A stretch of 58,043 nucleotides of DNA from an uncultured Clostridia bacterium (GCA_910583755.1 CAJTZO010000016.1:1-58043); one strand, 5' to 3'; numbered from the stretch's first letter, positions 1 to 8,651 are shown. The notes: a model not told the origin generated them from the letters alone. A program made the numbers and translations.

Positions 1-49
1 AAATTTCATTGTAATTCCTCTTTTTCATTTCCTTCATTATTTACTTAAC

Positions 50-215
50 ACCCTCCTTTTTTTTAAAAAAGTTGGACAAAAAACTTTCATGGAAAAACTA
101 GCGTTTTTCCTTACAAAATCAATCTTTTTAGCAAAATGTTAATTTCGCCTTAAAGTTCTTTGAGGAGTTTGAGGGCTAGCCCCCAAGGTTTTTTGACAAG
201 CTGCAAGCATCAGCT
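50..215 (+). repeat. dispersed palindromic repeat, copy A (forward, 5' module missing)
   Basis: Contains the shared modules in order: AAAAAAGTTGGACAAAAAAC, the palindrome GGAAAAACTAGCGTTTTTCC, an AGCAAAATGTTAATTTCGCC-type hairpin, AAAGTTCTTT, a GAGGGCTAGCCCcCAA palindrome, and the end TTTTTTGACAAGCTG. It matches the full copies near 29.0 and 34.2 kb but lacks their first ~40 bases. A further hairpin (AAGCATC/GGATGCTT) follows at about 209-231. It is the only recognisable content of the first 320 bases, which hold no gene. Confidence 0.8.
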
Positions 216-326
216 GGATGCTTTGTTCTGTTTCAAATTCTTTTGTTCGCTTTCAATAACCGAAATAGAATGTAAACGAAAGTTTTCATATTTTTTGATA
301 ATAATAATTTCTCAGTTATTATTGTA

Positions 327-355
327 TTGACAAAATACTTTAAAAAGATTATAAT
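327..355 (+). promoter_or_regulatory. sigma-A promoter of the arsR-type gene
   Basis: TTGACA (327-332), a 17-base spacer and TATAAT (350-355) are a consensus vegetative promoter. The -10 box overlaps the first ArsR-type operator, so a bound repressor would block polymerase directly. Confidence 0.85.
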
Positions 356-373
356 ATGAATATCAATTCATAT
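354..373 (+). promoter_or_regulatory. ArsR/SmtB-type operator 1
   Basis: Perfect inverted repeat ATATGAAT-ATCA-ATTCATAT overlapping the -10 box. It has the same 8-4-8 arms as the site at 803-822 and resembles known SmtB/CzrA operators, so it is probably the autoregulatory site of the adjacent regulator. Confidence 0.8.
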
Positions 374-427
374 ATCAATATAAAAAGAATCAATTATAGT
401 AAAGAAAGCAGAATAGGAGCAATCATA

Positions 428-769
428 ATGAAAGAACAACAAAAAATAGATTGTGATGAAATAGAAGAATTGCAAAATGATTTTATTCATGATGTTGCAG
501 AATTTTTTAAGGTATTTGGTGACAGTACACGTATTAAATTATTACGCTTGCTATTAGAACAAGAATTATGTGTTGGAGATATTGCAGAAAAATTAAATAT
601 GAACCAGTCCGCAGTATCGCACCAATTAAGGGTATTGCGTCAAAATGATTTAGTAAAATATCGAAAAGAAGGAAAAACTGTATTTTATTCTCTGGATGAT
701 GACCACATTAAAGTTGTTTTGGAACAAGGTATGCGTCACATTTGCCATAAAAGAGGGTATGTTGAATAA
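428..769 (+). CDS. ArsR/SmtB-family metal-sensing repressor
   Basis: Winged-helix repressor of 113 residues. An upstream in-frame ATG at 356 lies in the promoter/operator; the start at 428 follows AGGAGC at a good distance, so I use it. The recognition helix region reads NQSAVSHQLRVLRQ. The C-terminal helix carries D-x-H, then eleven residues on H-x-x-H (DDHIKVVLEQGMRHICH), the alpha-5 zinc/cobalt site of CzrA and SmtB. The alpha-3 motif ELCVGDIA has only one cysteine of the CadC motif ELCVCD, which argues against a CadC-type soft-metal site. It precedes a P1B ATPase with the same operator in front, so it most likely releases DNA on excess Zn(II) and derepresses itself and the pump. The exact metal is inferred. 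Confidence 0.88.
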   Translation: MKEQQKIDCDEIEELQNDFIHDVAEFFKVFGDSTRIKLLRLLLEQELCVGDIAEKLNMNQSAVSHQLRVLRQNDLVKYRKEGKTVFYSLDDDHIKVVLEQGMRHICHKRGYVE

Positions 770-802
770 GGCTGTGAAAGACAGCCTAAAAAAATATTAT
801 AT

Positions 803-822
803 ATATGAATAAATATTCATAT
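803..822 (+). promoter_or_regulatory. ArsR/SmtB-type operator 2, before the efflux ATPase
   Basis: ATATGAAT-AAAT-ATTCATAT, with the same arms as operator 1; the match extends one further base pair outward. It lies 25 bases before the ATPase start and just upstream of its AGGAGG. No separate promoter is evident here, so it may be a second repressor contact or roadblock inside the operon. Confidence 0.7.
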
Positions 823-847
823 AAACATTTGAATAGGAGGATATTAT

Positions 848-3169
848 ATGCAAGATGTTATTAAGATTAAATTAAAAGGATTAGACTGTCCCCATTGTGC
901 TGAAAAAATAACAGCAGATGTAAAAAAAATACAAGAATTGCAGAATCCAGAAATTAATTTAATAAAACAAGAATTATCAGCAGTAAAAGCACATAATTGT
1001 TTCGAGGAACCATTGCTTTCTCAAATTACTGAAATTGTACACAAATATGAGCCAGATGTAGAAGTGTTTATTGAAAAAAAGACTTTTAAAATTGCCTTAA
1101 AAGGTTTGAATTGTGCTCATTGTGCAGGAGAAATCGAAAAAGGTACAAATGCATTGCCTCAAGTCAAAAAAGCTACTATCAATCTTTTAAAACAAGAAAT
1201 GGAAATGATAATAGAACAAGAGGCTTCTATTTCTGATTTGTTGCAAACTGTCACAGAAATTGCGCATCGTCATGAGCCAGATGTACAAGTTTCTATTTTA
1301 TCTGAAAACAAGGAAACAAAAATAAAAGAAATTGAACCATCAGAATTTGAAAAAGGATTTCAAAAAACAATGTTCCGTTTTGGCACAGGCATCCTATTTT
1401 TTTTAGGTGGCGCATTTTTAAAAATAAATATTTTATTTTTAGTTTCTTATTTTCTATTTGGTTATGATGTTTTATGGAGAGCAATCAAAAATATCAAAAA
1501 GGGACAGATATTTGATGAAAATTTTTTAATGTCTGTTTCTACAATTGGAGCCATTTTTTTAGGAGAATTAGCAGAAGCAGTATTTGTTATGATGTTTTAT
1601 CAAATAGGAGAAACTTTTCAATCTTATGCAGTCGACCGTTCCAGAAAGTCCATTACAGGGCTAATGGATATTAGAGCAGATTACGCAAATCTAGTAATTG
1701 GAAATCAAACAAAAAAAGTAGAACCAACAAAGGTTTCTATAGGAGATATGATTGTGGTAAAAGCTGGGGAAAAAATACCCCTAGATGGCATTGTAGCAGA
1801 AGGTAGTGGAGAGTTAGATACTTCTGCATTAACAGGAGAATCTTTACCAGTAAGTGTGGGGATAGGCGAAAATGTATATAGTGGAAGTGTTAATAAAAAT
1901 GGCTTATTAAAAATACAAGTAACGAAAGAATTTGGAGAATCTACTGTTGTTAAAATTTTAGAAATGGTTGAAAATGCTTCTAGCAAAAAATCAAAAACAG
2001 AACAATTTATTACAAAATTTGCAAGAGTATATACACCATTTGTAGTTTGTACAGCAGTATTACTTGCTTTTATTCCTTCTTTATTAACAGGAAATGTTCA
2101 AATATGGTTGTCCAGAGCTCTCATTTTCCTTGTCATTTCCTGCCCTTGTGCATTGGTATTATCTGTACCACTTGGATTCTTTTCAGGTATTGGAGAAGCA
2201 TCTAAAAGAGGGATATTGGTAAAGGGTAGTAATTATATTGATGCCTTAAAAGATGTTAATACAGTTATTTTTGATAAAACAGGTACCTTAACAAAAGGCA
2301 ATTTTGAAGTAACACAAATTAATACCACAGAAAATAGCACAGAAAAAGAAATACTAAAACTTGCAGCAAAGGCAGAAAAAAACTCTAACCATCCGATTGC
2401 TATTTCTATTACAGAACAGTATATTAAAACATATGGAAATTTGACAGAAGAAATACAGGAATATAAGGAAATCGGTGGACATGGTATTTGTTGTAAAATC
2501 AATGGAAAAACGGTATTAGCTGGAAATGAAAAGTTAATGAAGCAATTTTCTATTGACTATCAAACATATACAGGCATTGGTAGTATTGTATATGTGGCAC
2601 AAGATGGTATATTTATGGGGAGTATTGTGGTTGCAGACACCATAAAAGAAGGTAGTAAAGAAGCAATCCAAAAATTAAAGGCACTTGGTATCAAAAATAC
2701 TATTATGCTGACAGGAGATAATCAAGCAACTGCAAACCAAATTAGCAAAGAATTGGCATTAGAGGAATGTTATGCGGAACTTTTACCTCAAAATAAAGTA
2801 GAAATATTGGAAAAATATTTAAACCAACAAAATAAGGTTATATTTGTAGGGGATGGTATCAATGACGCTCCTGTATTAGCAAGGGCAGATATTGGAATTG
2901 CGATGGGAGGAGTTGGTTCTGATGCTGCTATTGAAGCAGCAGATGTAGTAATTATGAATGATGACATTAGCAAAATAGAAACTGGAATTATTATCGCAAG
3001 AAATACAAATCGTATTGTAAATCAAAATATTATTCTTGCTTTAGGAATCAAAGCAATTGTACTTGTACTGGGTGCAATGGGAATTGCTACTATGTGGATG
3101 GCAGTATTTGCTGATGTAGGTGTTGCACTACTTGCAATCTTAAATTCTATGAGAAAAAAAATAAATTAA
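848..3169 (+). CDS. P1B-type heavy-metal efflux ATPase (Zn/Cd/Pb type)
   Basis: Membrane pump of 773 residues that exports divalent metal using ATP. Two N-terminal HMA metal-binding domains carry GLDCPHC (about residues 12-18) and GLNCAHC (about 86-92). The transport site is CPC near residue 431 in ISCPCALVLS, typical of Zn/Cd/Pb pumps. The phosphorylation motif is DKTGT (Asp 476), the SNHP motif follows, and the hinge is GDGINDAP. It starts after AGGAGG, 78 bases downstream of the metal sensor with a matching operator between, so the two form a metal-inducible unit. Length is normal for CadA/ZntA with a doubled HMA domain. Copper is less likely because copper pumps are usually regulated by CsoR or CueR and have different membrane motifs. 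Zn versus Cd preference cannot be read. Confidence 0.92.
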   Translation: MQDVIKIKLKGLDCPHCAEKITADVKKIQELQNPEINLIKQELSAVKAHNCFEEPLLSQITEIVHKYEPDVEVFIEKKTFKIALKGLNCAHCAGEIEKGTNALPQVKKATINLLKQEMEMIIEQEASISDLLQTVTEIAHRHEPDVQVSILSENKETKIKEIEPSEFEKGFQKTMFRFGTGILFFLGGAFLKINILFLVSYFLFGYDVLWRAIKNIKKGQIFDENFLMSVSTIGAIFLGELAEAVFVMMFYQIGETFQSYAVDRSRKSITGLMDIRADYANLVIGNQTKKVEPTKVSIGDMIVVKAGEKIPLDGIVAEGSGELDTSALTGESLPVSVGIGENVYSGSVNKNGLLKIQVTKEFGESTVVKILEMVENASSKKSKTEQFITKFARVYTPFVVCTAVLLAFIPSLLTGNVQIWLSRALIFLVISCPCALVLSVPLGFFSGIGEASKRGILVKGSNYIDALKDVNTVIFDKTGTLTKGNFEVTQINTTENSTEKEILKLAAKAEKNSNHPIAISITEQYIKTYGNLTEEIQEYKEIGGHGICCKINGKTVLAGNEKLMKQFSIDYQTYTGIGSIVYVAQDGIFMGSIVVADTIKEGSKEAIQKLKALGIKNTIMLTGDNQATANQISKELALEECYAELLPQNKVEILEKYLNQQNKVIFVGDGINDAPVLARADIGIAMGGVGSDAAIEAADVVIMNDDISKIETGIIIARNTNRIVNQNIILALGIKAIVLVLGAMGIATMWMAVFADVGVALLAILNSMRKKIN

Positions 3170-3192
3170 AAAAGAGTATTTGTAAATAGAGG

Positions 3193-3221
3193 TTGAAATA
3201 TTGCCAAAATTGTGATATAAT
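3193..3221 (+). promoter_or_regulatory. sigma-A promoter of rubrerythrin
   Basis: TTGAAA (3193-3198), 17-base spacer, TATAAT (3216-3221). The palindrome TAATAATTATTA follows at once at 3225-3236. Confidence 0.75.
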
Positions 3222-3224
3222 GGA

Positions 3225-3236
3225 TAATAATTATTA
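3225..3236 (+). promoter_or_regulatory. possible PerR/Fur-like operator
   Basis: Perfect palindrome TAATAATTATTA at the expected transcription start of rubrerythrin. PerR boxes are AT-rich palindromes of this type and rubrerythrin is a usual PerR target in clostridia. In such AT-rich DNA the match could be fortuitous. Confidence 0.4.
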
Positions 3237-3275
3237 AATAATTTTTATTATTATATTATGGAGGCGTTCACTTAT

Positions 3276-3830
3276 ATGGAATTAAAAGGTACACAATCAG
3301 AAAAAAATGTAAAAGCGGCACTTATGGGCGAATCTTTAGCACGCAATAAATATACTTTTTTTGCTACAGTAGCAAAAAGAGAAGGACATGATGAAATTGC
3401 AGATTTATTCGAAAAAATGGCATTAAATGAATCTACTCATGCAAAGTTATTATATACAACTTTATATGGAGAATTGCCAGATAGCTTATCTAATTTGAAA
3501 GATGCCGCTTCTGGTGAAAATGAAGAATGGACAAATATGTATCCTTCTTTTGCAAAAATAGCAGAAGAAGAAGGGCTAACAGAATTAGCAAAACTTTTTG
3601 AAAATATTGCTAAAATTGAACATGACCATGAAAGAAGATTTTTAGAAGCAATGTTGCATTTAATGAAAAAAAGTAGGGAAACTACAGAATCTATCAAAGT
3701 AGAAGAAAAGAAAAAAACAAATGGTTATCGTTGTATGTTCTGTGGTGCTACTTATGAAGAACGTCCTGATGTTTGTTCTGTTTGTCATGCAATTGGTTCC
3801 TTTGAAACCTGCGAAATTTTAAAATCTTAA
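3276..3830 (+). CDS. rbr: rubrerythrin
   Basis: Cytoplasmic non-heme iron peroxidase that reduces hydrogen peroxide in anaerobes. I start at 3276 (MELKGTQSEKN), 11 bases after GGAGG, giving 184 residues; the ATG at 3258 overlaps that Shine-Dalgarno. The N-terminal ferritin-like four-helix domain has the diiron carboxylates and histidines (GESLARNKY, NESTHAKLL, EEEG, KIEHDHERR). The C-terminal rubredoxin-like domain has CMFC and CSVC pairs for one FeS4 site. This is the classical order, not reverse rubrerythrin. It has its own promoter with a possible PerR box and is probably monocistronic. It sits after a metal-efflux operon, so the area looks like a stress-defence stretch. Confidence 0.93.
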   Translation: MELKGTQSEKNVKAALMGESLARNKYTFFATVAKREGHDEIADLFEKMALNESTHAKLLYTTLYGELPDSLSNLKDAASGENEEWTNMYPSFAKIAEEEGLTELAKLFENIAKIEHDHERRFLEAMLHLMKKSRETTESIKVEEKKKTNGYRCMFCGATYEERPDVCSVCHAIGSFETCEILKS

Positions 3831-3927
3831 TTTTGTGAACTTCGTTCTGGTCATTGTAGGGCAAGCATTTACTGGATATTCAGCAAATCAAATATTACTT
3901 GCTTTCTTAAAGGAAAAGAAGTAAAAG

Positions 3928-4008
3928 AACTTTAAACACTACAAAGTTTTTCCTCAAAAGTTGGCAGATATGGACGAACTCCATAAAAAGACATTATTGA
4001 CAAACAAA
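3928..4008 (-). repeat. dispersed palindromic repeat, partial copy H (reverse)
   Basis: A degenerate end of the element: AAAAGTTGGCAGATATGGAC, then CTCCATAAAAAGACATTATTGACAA. It matches the terminal module of the copy at 34.2 kb (AAAAGTTGGTGGGTATGGGT, CCCATAAAAAAGACTTTATTGACAG). It fills much of the rubrerythrin-cyclophilin gap. Confidence 0.55.
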
Positions 4009-4038
4009 AGGCTAGATATTGCATCCTTTTTTCTATCA

Positions 4039-4067
4039 TTGACAAGACATAGAAAGTATACTACAAT
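4039..4067 (+). promoter_or_regulatory. sigma-A promoter of the cyclophilin lipoprotein gene
   Basis: TTGACA (4039-4044), 17-base spacer, TACAAT (4062-4067), about 40 bases before the start codon. Confidence 0.7.
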
Positions 4068-4106
4068 GACAAAATAACATCAATACAGAAAAGGAAGGAT
4101 AGAAAA

Positions 4107-4952
4107 ATGAAAAAAGCAATTACTTGTTTTTTATTAACATTCCTTGTTTTTTCTTTCATTGGCTGTTCTACAAATACAACACCAGAAGAAAAAACGGATA
4201 CCCAAAAAGAAGATGTACAAAAAGAAGAAACTCCAGCAACACAAGCACGTGATGAAAATGCTACTTTATTACAATCACAGTTACCAAAAGAAGGAGAGGA
4301 AATTGCAGTAATTCAAACAAATAAAGGTGAAATTCGAATGCAGTTTTTTACAGAACAGGCACCAAAAGCAGTTGAAAATTTTAAAACACATGCAAAAGAA
4401 GGATATTATGATGGCTTGATTTTCCACAGAGTCATTAATCAGTTTATGATACAAGGTGGCGACCCTACTGGAACAGGTACAGGTGGAGAAAGTATCTGGG
4501 AAACAGACTTTGAAGATGAACCTTCTAATGAATTATATTTCTTTAAAGGTGCAGTTGCAATGGCAAATAAAGGTCCTAATACAAATGGCAGTCAGTTTTT
4601 TATTGTACAAAATAATCAAGCCCCACAAGAGTTAATTCAGATTTTAAAAGAGTCCAAAACAACGGAAAATGATGGAGAGGAAATGGGCATCTATTTAGGA
4701 GAAAAATTTGTTAGTATCAATGAAATGAAACATGCTTTTACCAATAATGCACTAGCATATTATGAGCAAAACGGTGGTTCTATTGAGTTAGAATCCGTAT
4801 TTTCTGGAAGTGTATATACAATATTTGGACAAGTATATTCTGGTTTAGAAACAGTAGATGCTATTGCTGTTTCTGAAACAGATGACTCAGATAAGCCAGT
4901 GGAAGATATTGTGATTGAAAAAATTACAATAGAATCTTATCAATCTAATTAA
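4107..4952 (+). CDS. lipoprotein peptidyl-prolyl cis-trans isomerase (cyclophilin type)
   Basis: Extracytoplasmic proline isomerase of 281 residues anchored as a lipoprotein. The N-terminus is a lipoprotein signal ending FSFIGC, so Cys 20 is the lipidated residue, followed by a low-complexity linker rich in Glu, Lys and Thr. The cyclophilin domain begins near residue 70 (IQTNKGEIRMQFF) and keeps the active-site signature: FHRVINQFMIQGGD, then ANKGPNTNGSQFFI. About 50 residues are inserted before the closing FGQVYSGLETVDAI, longer than in minimal bacterial cyclophilins. It has its own promoter and AAGGAAGG ribosome site, and a hairpin terminator follows. It probably helps fold secreted proteins at the outer membrane face. 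Confidence 0.92.
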   Translation: MKKAITCFLLTFLVFSFIGCSTNTTPEEKTDTQKEDVQKEETPATQARDENATLLQSQLPKEGEEIAVIQTNKGEIRMQFFTEQAPKAVENFKTHAKEGYYDGLIFHRVINQFMIQGGDPTGTGTGGESIWETDFEDEPSNELYFFKGAVAMANKGPNTNGSQFFIVQNNQAPQELIQILKESKTTENDGEEMGIYLGEKFVSINEMKHAFTNNALAYYEQNGGSIELESVFSGSVYTIFGQVYSGLETVDAIAVSETDDSDKPVEDIVIEKITIESYQSN

Positions 4953-4982
4953 TCTATTTATAATCAAGATAAATATTCTGTT

Positions 4983-5018
4983 AAGGAAGCGTAGAAAAAT
5001 TCTTTCGCTTCCTTTTTA
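4983..5018 (+). terminator. terminator of the cyclophilin gene
   Basis: AAGGAAGCG pairs with CGCTTCCTT, followed by a T run. An overlapping hairpin using CTTTCGCTT and AAGCGAAAG can form nearby, so it may also serve the convergent minus-strand gene. Confidence 0.75.
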
Positions 5019-5051
5019 AAAAAAGAAAGCGAAAGTTTGAAAATACTACTC

Positions 5052-5873
5052 TCAAAATTTTGAAACAATTTCTTTTAGTTGACTTACTGTAACAAATTCA
5101 ATTCCTTGTTTTTCCAGTAAAGGTGCTAACTCTTTGATTGCTTGCACAGTAATATTACCACCTTCTGGACCTACATGACCAATTCCAAGTGCATATCCTT
5201 TTTGTCGTGCAATCTTTGCTGTTTTCATCAACTGATTTTTTACAACATTTACATCATCTGTACTATCTAAAAAGACATCCCTTTTTAAAATAGAAATCCC
5301 CTTTTTCTGGCAAACACTATCCCCTACAGAATTCTCTGTTGTCATGCTATCAACAAAAAGAAGTCCATTTTCAGCTACTACATCCATAACTGCAGAAAAG
5401 CATCTTTCATTTTCCATAATCGCAGAACCCATATGATTATTGATACCTGCTGCTCCTTTTACAATAGAAAATGCTTCTTTTACACATTGTGTAATTTCTT
5501 CATCAGACATAGAAGTAAATACACCTTTATCACCTACCCATTCTTTTTTTCCTGTTAAGGATTCCATTGGCATATGTACAATCATTTCTTTTCCAGCTGC
5601 CTGCAATTTTTCCACATTTTCTGCGGATTTACTAGAAAAAGGCATTACAGCTGCTGTAAAAGGAGTTTCTAATGCTATCATATCATCTGTACCTTCTCCG
5701 TCATATCCAAAGTCATCAATGACAATAGCAACATAACACTTTTGAGAACCTTCTGCTAACACGGTCGCTGCTTTTGGTTGAAATTTTTTGGTCATGCATA
5801 AAAGGCATAAAAAGGCACAAAGATATAAAGCACACTTTTTCATTCCTGCTTTTCTTTCTAATGTAAAAAACAT
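5052..5873 (-). CDS. divergent polysaccharide deacetylase family protein (YibQ-like)
   Basis: Secreted or membrane-anchored protein of 273 residues. The start at 5873 is preceded by GGGGG; an ATG ten codons later (MKKCALYLCAFLCLLC) would also give a signal peptide. The domain begins VAIVIDDFGYDGEGTD and contains TAAVMPF, VHMPME, GINNHMGSAI and the late GIGHVGPEG, the conserved blocks of the divergent polysaccharide deacetylase family (formerly DUF610). The paired aspartates and later histidines suggest a metal site as in NodB-fold deacetylases. The substrate is not known from sequence; a cell-envelope glycan is the usual guess. Its 3' end converges on the cyclophilin gene. Confidence 0.85.
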   Translation of the reverse strand: MFFTLERKAGMKKCALYLCAFLCLLCMTKKFQPKAATVLAEGSQKCYVAIVIDDFGYDGEGTDDMIALETPFTAAVMPFSSKSAENVEKLQAAGKEMIVHMPMESLTGKKEWVGDKGVFTSMSDEEITQCVKEAFSIVKGAAGINNHMGSAIMENERCFSAVMDVVAENGLLFVDSMTTENSVGDSVCQKKGISILKRDVFLDSTDDVNVVKNQLMKTAKIARQKGYALGIGHVGPEGGNITVQAIKELAPLLEKQGIEFVTVSQLKEIVSKF

Positions 5874-5936
5874 ATTCTTTCCCCCACAAATATCACGTTA
5901 ATATATATTTATAGAAAGAAAATAATATTATGACTA

Positions 5937-6758
5937 TTATAAATAACAAAATTTTTTAATGGCATAAGCAACTCCATCCTCATCATTGGAAAGTGTAATA
6001 AATTTTGCTTTCTGTTTCACTCTTTCGTCACCATTTGCCATAGCAACTCCGTAACCTGCTTCTTCTATCATTTCTAAATCATTACATCCATCCCCACAAG
6101 CCATTACTTCTGACATATCCAGCCCTATTTTTCGACAAAGCCCTTTTAAACCATCTCCTTTATTTGCTCCTTCATTGTTAATTTCTATATTTTCCCCCAA
6201 AGAAGATGTTAATGCAATTCCTTCTACTGTGGAAAGTCGTTTTAATAATTCTGCCCTTAATTCAGCAGTAATCCAAGGTAAATTGATTTTTTCTACTCCG
6301 TTACTTTGTTTGATAAACTCCTCAATGTTATCTACCGCTAATTTTTTAATCCCATAAAATTTACGAAAAGCAGGCAAAATATCAAAAGTATCTATACAAT
6401 CTAACAATTTTTTTTCAAAATAGCCATACCCATTAATATAAAATTCTTTAATACAATGCACATCTTCAATTGCTCTATGTATTTTTATTGCTTTTTCTGC
6501 TGTCATAAAATTTGTATAAATCGGATTCTCTTGTCCTACACGATATACTGCAGCACCATTAGAAGAAAGAACATATTCTACACCTGGTAAATTTTTTACA
6601 GACTCTGGTAAAGTGCTATAAACACGCCCTGTTGCTGGTACCACTAAGATACCAGCTTGCATTGCTTTTTTTAATGCTATTTTATTTCCTTCTGATAATT
6701 CACTTTTACTATTCATTAATGTGCCATCCATATCTAATGCAATTAATTTTACGCTCAT
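5937..6758 (-). CDS. Cof-type HAD-superfamily phosphatase
   Basis: Cytoplasmic phosphatase of 273 residues, the usual Cof/YidA length. The nucleophile motif is LDMDGTL near residues 8-14. Motif II is VPATGR. The C-terminal motif CGDGCNDLEM gives the magnesium-binding aspartates, and NGDERVKQKA is typical of the subfamily. The cap domain is type C2B. Such enzymes hydrolyse small sugar phosphates or nucleotides; the substrate cannot be read. Its ATG directly abuts the stop of the upstream hydrolase gene (positions 6758 and 6759), with GGAGGAC inside that gene, so the two are translationally linked. Confidence 0.9.
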   Translation of the reverse strand: MSVKLIALDMDGTLMNSKSELSEGNKIALKKAMQAGILVVPATGRVYSTLPESVKNLPGVEYVLSSNGAAVYRVGQENPIYTNFMTAEKAIKIHRAIEDVHCIKEFYINGYGYFEKKLLDCIDTFDILPAFRKFYGIKKLAVDNIEEFIKQSNGVEKINLPWITAELRAELLKRLSTVEGIALTSSLGENIEINNEGANKGDGLKGLCRKIGLDMSEVMACGDGCNDLEMIEEAGYGVAMANGDERVKQKAKFITLSNDEDGVAYAIKKFCYL

Positions 6759-7457
6759 TTATTTGTCCTCCTCTATCAAAAATAATTCATTTGTATGATG
6801 AATAGGAATAACAATATCTTTGTACTGGTTTGGGATATCATCATAAATGTTATATTTTCCCCAGAAATGCATAGGAAATACTTTTTTTACACTTACTGTT
6901 TTTAACATATAATCTAAAGCAAGGATATCATTTTCCTCCAAACGAGGGTCTACTGGAAGAAACGCAACATCAATTAACATCTTTTTCATTTTATTAATTT
7001 CTTTTTGATACATTCCAGCAATCGTTTTATTAAACTGTTCACTTTCACCTTTCCAATGCCACCAGTTCAAATCTCCTGCATGATAAATAATTTGATTATC
7101 AACGTTGACTAAAAAAGCAACTCCTTCATCCGTAGAATGAAAAGTTTCTATAGAAATATCATTTATTTCATAAGTTCTATCAAAATGAACCTTATGCACA
7201 TTTTGAACAAATTTTACGGGTGTGACATCATCAGATAAAATATATTGTATCTCTGGTATGATTTTTTGCCAATCAAATATTTTTGTGTCATAATGGTCTT
7301 GATGGAAATGAGAAACAAATACAAATATTTTTTTATTACGATATTTTGAAATATCTAAAAAATCATATTTCCCGTTTTCTGTATAATAATCAAAAATAAT
7401 GCAATGTTGCTTTGTTTCTACCATAAAACCACTATGATGAAAATAAGTTACTTGCAT
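6759..7457 (-). CDS. metallo-beta-lactamase-fold hydrolase (UlaG-like)
   Basis: Metal-dependent hydrolase of 232 residues. I choose the second of two adjacent ATGs (7457) because AAGGAG lies seven bases before it; longer forms would begin at 7460 or 7502. The start MQVTYFHHSGF resembles UlaG/YtkL proteins. The zinc motif HFHQDH (HxHxDH) is clear, followed by YHAGDLNW and a late MHFWGKY histidine. The substrate is unknown; relatives hydrolyse lactones and phosphoesters. It forms a two-gene unit with the downstream HAD phosphatase, the two reading frames abutting exactly. Confidence 0.85.
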   Translation of the reverse strand: MQVTYFHHSGFMVETKQHCIIFDYYTENGKYDFLDISKYRNKKIFVFVSHFHQDHYDTKIFDWQKIIPEIQYILSDDVTPVKFVQNVHKVHFDRTYEINDISIETFHSTDEGVAFLVNVDNQIIYHAGDLNWWHWKGESEQFNKTIAGMYQKEINKMKKMLIDVAFLPVDPRLEENDILALDYMLKTVSVKKVFPMHFWGKYNIYDDIPNQYKDIVIPIHHTNELFLIEEDK

Positions 7458-7635
7458 CATATCACTCCTTTTTTTGTTTTGAAGATAATATACCATAAAC
7501 AAACAAGAAATATCAAATTTTTTTATAATAAATGGATGAGAGAAAATAGAAGAATTTATTTGTATGTGTATTTTACTTTATGAGAATATCATAACAGAAG
7601 AAAAGCCATAAGAATATTGATTTATAAAATAAATT

Positions 7636-7659
7636 GAGGACAGAAAAAATTCTGTCCTC
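7636..7659 (-). terminator. hairpin after the D-lactate dehydrogenase gene
   Basis: Ten-base-pair stem GAGGACAGAA/TTCTGTCCTC with an AAAA loop. It lies just downstream of the minus-strand stop. Its trailing T run is weak on the minus strand. Confidence 0.65.
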
Positions 7660-7670
7660 TTAAAAAAATC

Positions 7671-8651
7671 TTATTTTACTTCGTTTACTAATTCAGCACC
7701 ATCAATAAATGCTTTCAAGTTGTTTAATGTAACTTCAGCGATTGCTGTCATAGCTTCTTCTGTAAAGAATGCTTGATGACCTGTTAAAACAACTCTATCA
7801 TCTTGTAATAATTCATTTAATACAGGGTCTTTGTCTGTAATGTTGCTTCTGTCTTCAAAGAAATATTCATGTTCTTTTTCGCAAACGTCAAGACCTACAC
7901 CTCTGAATTTACCAGCTTTTACAGCTGCTAATAAATCTTCTGTGTTGATTAAGCCACCTCTTGAGGAGTTAACCAATAAAACACCATCTTTCATTTTTGC
8001 AATAGAGTCTTTGTTAATCATATGTTTTGTAGCTGGGAATAATGGGCAATGTAATGTAATAACGTCAGATTTTGCATAAAGTTCATCTAATTCTACATAT
8101 TCAATGTCACTAGATTTATCTGGGAAAGCATCATAAGCGATAACTTTCATACCAAAACCTCTTAAAATATTTACAGAACATTTACCAATCTTACCTGTAC
8201 CAATAACACCAGCTGTCTTGCCAACTAAAGCAATGCCCATCAAACCATCAATATTGAAGTTGAATTCTCTTGTTTTGTTGAAACCAAGATGTGTTTTTCT
8301 GTTTACTGTTTGAAGTAAAGCAGCAGCATGTTCTGCAACAGAATCTGGAGAATATGCTGGTACTCTTAAAACAGGAATACCACATTCTTTTGCCTTATCT
8401 AAATCAACACTGTCAAAGCCAGCACATCTAAGAAGCATTACTTTAACGCCGCCATCTTTTAATGTTTGAACAGCTTCTGCTTTTACATCATCGTTTACAA
8501 AGCTACAAGTAGCATCATAACCGTTTGCTTTTGCTGCTGTTTCAGGAGTTAATCTTTCTTCAAAGAAAGTAATCTCATAGCCGAATTTTTCAGCAAGAGG
8601 GGCAAATGTTAATTTGTCATAAGGTTTTGTGTCGAAAAACGCGATTTTCAT
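7671..8651 (-). CDS. ldhA: D-lactate dehydrogenase / D-2-hydroxyacid dehydrogenase
   Basis: NADH-dependent enzyme of 326 residues that reduces pyruvate, or another 2-oxoacid, to the D-2-hydroxyacid in fermentation. The Rossmann motif is GVIGTGKIGKC followed by VIAYD. The catalytic triad is visible as Arg in VNSSRGG, Glu in DVCEKEHEYF and His in LTGHQAFFT. DVCEKEHEYFFED is typical of the fermentative LdhA branch. It starts after AGGAGG with a consensus promoter upstream and a hairpin downstream, so it is probably monocistronic. 2-hydroxyisocaproate and 2-hydroxyglutarate dehydrogenases of clostridia are close relatives, so substrate choice is uncertain. Confidence 0.88.
   Translation of the reverse strand: MKIAFFDTKPYDKLTFAPLAEKFGYEITFFEERLTPETAAKANGYDATCSFVNDDVKAEAVQTLKDGGVKVMLLRCAGFDSVDLDKAKECGIPVLRVPAYSPDSVAEHAAALLQTVNRKTHLGFNKTREFNFNIDGLMGIALVGKTAGVIGTGKIGKCSVNILRGFGMKVIAYDAFPDKSSDIEYVELDELYAKSDVITLHCPLFPATKHMINKDSIAKMKDGVLLVNSSRGGLINTEDLLAAVKAGKFRGVGLDVCEKEHEYFFEDRSNITDKDPVLNELLQDDRVVLTGHQAFFTEEAMTAIAEVTLNNLKAFIDGAELVNEVK

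Noticed and set aside
1293..2973. Several minus-strand frames within the efflux ATPase gene
   Set aside because: They lie opposite a clear P-type ATPase, have no ribosome sites and look like shadows of its codon use.
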